Shown one piece after another: positions 5,180 through 6,053 of a DNA stretch of 6,053 bases; within the stretch, counting starts at the first letter, position 1; each line of letters begins with the position of its first letter. The notes under the pieces are model-generated. The model saw nothing but the letters and a program-made list of their open reading frames with translations, made no database searches and was not told where the DNA came from. The stretch covers positions 10,069 to 16,121 of the forward strand of contig PAYV01000003.1 in assembly GCA_002715305.1 (NCBI GenBank), in the 5' to 3' direction. The DNA comes from Rickettsiales bacterium (GTDB lineage: Bacteria > Pseudomonadota > Alphaproteobacteria > Methylaequorales > Methylaequoraceae). The position numbers and the translations under genes are program-made.

Positions 5180-5596
5180 TTAATCTCCAATCAAATGAAA
5201 TATCAATGATCTTTTTTTATTTAAATTTCTATGTTCCAAAACAAAAATTCCTTGCCATGTTCCTAATAGTAATCTGCTATCTTTAACACTTAAAGTCAAG
5301 TTGGTTTGAGTTAACATACTTCTAATATGACTTGGCATATCATCCGGCCCCTCAGAATTATGATTGTATTCATAATTTTCAGGTACAATTCTACTTAAAA
5401 AATTTTTAATATCTTCTAATACAGTAAAATCTGCATTTTCTTGAATCATAAGAGAGCAACTCGTATGCAAGATACTTATATTTAAAAAACCCTCAGAAAT
5501 ACCGCTTTTTTCAACCAGTTCTTCGATTATCTTAGTTACTTCTACAAAATCTTTTTTTTTTGTATCAATAGTTAAATTTTTAAGTATTTGTTTCAA
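5180..5596 (-). CDS. yjbQ: YjbQ / UPF0047 family protein
   Basis: A 138-aa protein matching the YjbQ/UPF0047 family, which forms small trimers with a conserved metal-like site. The diagnostic segments are HTSCSLMIQENAD (44-56), YNHNSEGPDDMPSHI (77-91) and LGTWQGIFVLEHR (111-123), with invariant His44, His79 and His90. Members have been reported to show low secondary thiamine-phosphate synthase activity, and the true role is unsettled. It is cytosolic. The start is a TTG (5596-5594), because an in-frame TGA lies four codons upstream and the next Met is residue 50; a weak GAG precedes it by 8 nt. It is the first gene of a two-gene operon with the thioredoxin-like protein. It is divergent from the small-gene cassette. 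Confidence 0.88.
   Translation of the reverse strand: MKQILKNLTIDTKKKDFVEVTKIIEELVEKSGISEGFLNISILHTSCSLMIQENADFTVLEDIKNFLSRIVPENYEYNHNSEGPDDMPSHIRSMLTQTNLTLSVKDSRLLLGTWQGIFVLEHRNLNKKRSLIFHLIGD
5185..5188 (-). promoter_or_regulatory. Ribosome-binding site deciding the thioredoxin-like start
   Basis: On the minus strand GGAG lies 6 nt before the ATG at 5178, just upstream of the yjbQ TAA stop codon. It argues for the 5178 start over the ATG at 5190. Confidence 0.7.
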
Positions 5597-5619
5597 TGTT
5601 GAATCTCAATCATGGATAG

Positions 5620-5647
5620 TTGACACTTATGTTTAGTAATATATAGT
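5620..5647 (+). promoter_or_regulatory. Near-consensus sigma-70 promoter for the small-gene cassette
   Basis: A perfect -35 TTGACA (5620-5625) and a -10 TATAGT (5642-5647, 5 of 6) are separated by 16 bp, followed by an alternating TATATATA tract. Transcription would start near 5654, about 20 nt before the ATG at 5674. It is the best sigma-70 promoter I see in the window. Confidence 0.7.
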
Positions 5648-5660
5648 ATATATATACCTT

Positions 5661-5667
5661 AAAGGAG
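5661..5667 (+). promoter_or_regulatory. Strong ribosome-binding site of the 33-aa gene
   Basis: AAAGGAG ends 6 nt before the ATG at 5674. It is the strongest Shine-Dalgarno sequence in the window and the main reason to accept such a short gene. Confidence 0.75.
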
Positions 5668-5673
5668 ATTAAA

Positions 5674-5775
5674 ATGGCAAAAAAGAAACCAAAACAAATT
5701 GATCCAAAAAATCTTAAGAAAGAGGATTTGCAGAATGCTTTCTCTAAAGTTTTGGATAAATTAAAATCCCAGTAA
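5674..5775 (+). CDS. Small Lys-rich 33-aa protein
   Basis: The 33-residue frame has ideal initiation signals: a near-consensus promoter, a strong Shine-Dalgarno 6 nt upstream and an ATG start. The N-terminus is strongly basic (MAKKKPKQIDPKN), and the rest (about 14-32, LKKEDLQNAFSKVLDKLKSQ) is predicted as one amphipathic helix. There is no membrane segment and no Cys. I recognise no family. A basic tail with a helix would fit a small nucleic-acid- or ribosome-associated protein, but that is a guess. It is followed after 4 bp by the zinc-ribbon gene, so the two are co-transcribed and likely coupled. It is divergent from yjbQ. Confidence 0.65.
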   Translation: MAKKKPKQIDPKNLKKEDLQNAFSKVLDKLKSQ

Positions 5776-5779
5776 ACGT

Positions 5780-5920
5780 ATGAATAAAATTTGGATTGAG
5801 TGTCAAAAATGCGGCTCAATCTTTTGGGTTTTTTCTGATGAAGTTAATGCCATTTATCCAAAGCGGCACCTAAACTACCAAATTTGTTCGGGATGTGAGC
5901 AGAGGATAAAATCAGATTAA
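5780..5920 (+). CDS. Small double-CXXC zinc-ribbon protein, 46 aa
   Basis: The frame encodes 46 residues with two CxxC knuckles, C8-QK-C11 and C36-SG-C39, 24 residues apart. This is the classic four-Cys arrangement of a zinc ribbon that holds one zinc ion. The segment between them is aromatic and hydrophobic (IFWVF at 14-18), which would form the ribbon core. There is no signal peptide. Its ATG is 4 bp after the stop of the 33-aa gene and has no clear ribosome-binding site of its own, so it is probably translated by coupling. The regular CxxC spacing in so short a frame makes a real gene likely. The family and partner are unknown; small zinc ribbons often bind RNA, DNA or polymerase. Confidence 0.7.
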   Translation: MNKIWIECQKCGSIFWVFSDEVNAIYPKRHLNYQICSGCEQRIKSD

Positions 5921-5926
5921 ATTAAA

Positions 5927-6053
5927 TTGATAGACTTAATTGAAATAAAAAAACAAATTGGCTTTTACTATATTATTATTAAAGTTTTCTTCTATTTTTG
6001 CATTGGAGCAATAACTTTATTTATTTTGAGAAGATTAAAAAATTTTTTTTTTT
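5927..6053 (+). CDS. Possible small membrane protein, 3' end outside the window
   Basis: The frame in phase with the zinc-ribbon gene stays open from just after its stop to the window end, with no ATG; TTG at 5927 is the best start and has no good ribosome-binding site. The ~42 visible residues begin with a charged segment (IDLIEIKKQ) and then hold one long hydrophobic run (about 12-34, FYYIIIKVFFYFCIGAITLF) closed by positive residues (RRLK). This looks like a single transmembrane helix with a positively charged far end. It could be the third gene of the cassette, but AT-rich sequence gives hydrophobic chance frames, so confidence is low. Confidence 0.3.
   Translation, partial: MIDLIEIKKQIGFYYIIIKVFFYFCIGAITLFILRRLKNFFF
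6037..6053. other. A6-T11 homopolymer tract at the window end
   Basis: Six As are followed by eleven Ts up to the last base. It may be the real edge of an assembled contig stopped at a homopolymer, or part of an A/T-rich terminator. Any frame crossing it may be shifted by length error. Confidence 0.6.

Noticed and set aside
5178..5190. Upstream ATG start for the thioredoxin-like protein
   Set aside because: The ribosome-binding site lies inside this extension and the family N-terminus MALLETP begins at the downstream ATG.
5610..5819. 69-aa minus-strand frame over the small-gene cassette
   Set aside because: It is antisense to the near-consensus promoter, strong ribosome-binding site and 33-aa gene; its product is a low-complexity aromatic shadow.
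1..6053. CRISPR array, tRNA or rRNA gene, insertion sequence or prophage
   Set aside because: I saw no regularly spaced repeats, no tRNA-like cloverleaf, no rRNA-like tract and no transposase or integrase frame.

Overview
The window is very AT-rich, with long A and T runs and A/T-ending codons. It is gene-dense, with short or absent intergenic gaps and operons that alternate strand every one to three genes. The gene set (a ClC channel with CBS domains, FliS, a SixA-type phosphatase, a CNHCPYV thioredoxin-fold protein, YjbQ, a type-II HAD hydrolase) suggests a streamlined, probably aquatic, flagellated member of the Pseudomonadota. An alphaproteobacterium is my first guess, but this is inference from composition and gene families, and no rRNA or other marker is present. 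The left edge cuts a gene and the right edge ends in 11 Ts, so the window may be a whole assembled contig.

Layout from left to right. (1) The C-terminus of a ClC-type chloride channel/transporter with a CBS pair on + (1-516). (2) An unrecognised 116-aa ORF on - (513-863), overlapping the channel stop and ending 11 bp from the next gene. (3) fliS plus an overlapping small helical FliT-like gene on + (875-1562). (4) A minus-strand operon that reads, in transcription order, GT11 alpha-1,2-fucosyltransferase-like, GT2 glycosyltransferase, SixA-like histidine phosphatase (3848 down to 1579). (5) A HAD type-II hydrolase on + (3957-4625). (6) A minus pair, yjbQ then a thioredoxin-like protein (5596 down to 4630). 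(7) A plus-strand cassette of very small genes behind a near-consensus sigma-70 promoter: a 33-aa Lys-rich protein, a 46-aa double-CXXC zinc-ribbon protein, and a truncated possible membrane protein running off the end.

The most interesting signal is regulatory. Two 16-mers match the sigma-54 (RpoN) -24/-12 promoter consensus TGGCAC-N5-TTGCW at 10 of 11 defined positions each, with exact spacing. One points at fliS (777-792, +). The other lies in the only sizeable divergent intergenic gap and points at the fucosyltransferase/glycosyltransferase operon (3890-3905, -). Because sigma-54 drives late flagellar genes in many proteobacteria, this supports the testable hypothesis that the glycosyltransferases belong to the flagellar regulon, for example in flagellin glycosylation. 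Both sites also coincide with perfect inverted repeats, so an operator reading is the main alternative. The remaining genes are housekeeping-like and I see no functional link between them and the flagellar genes.
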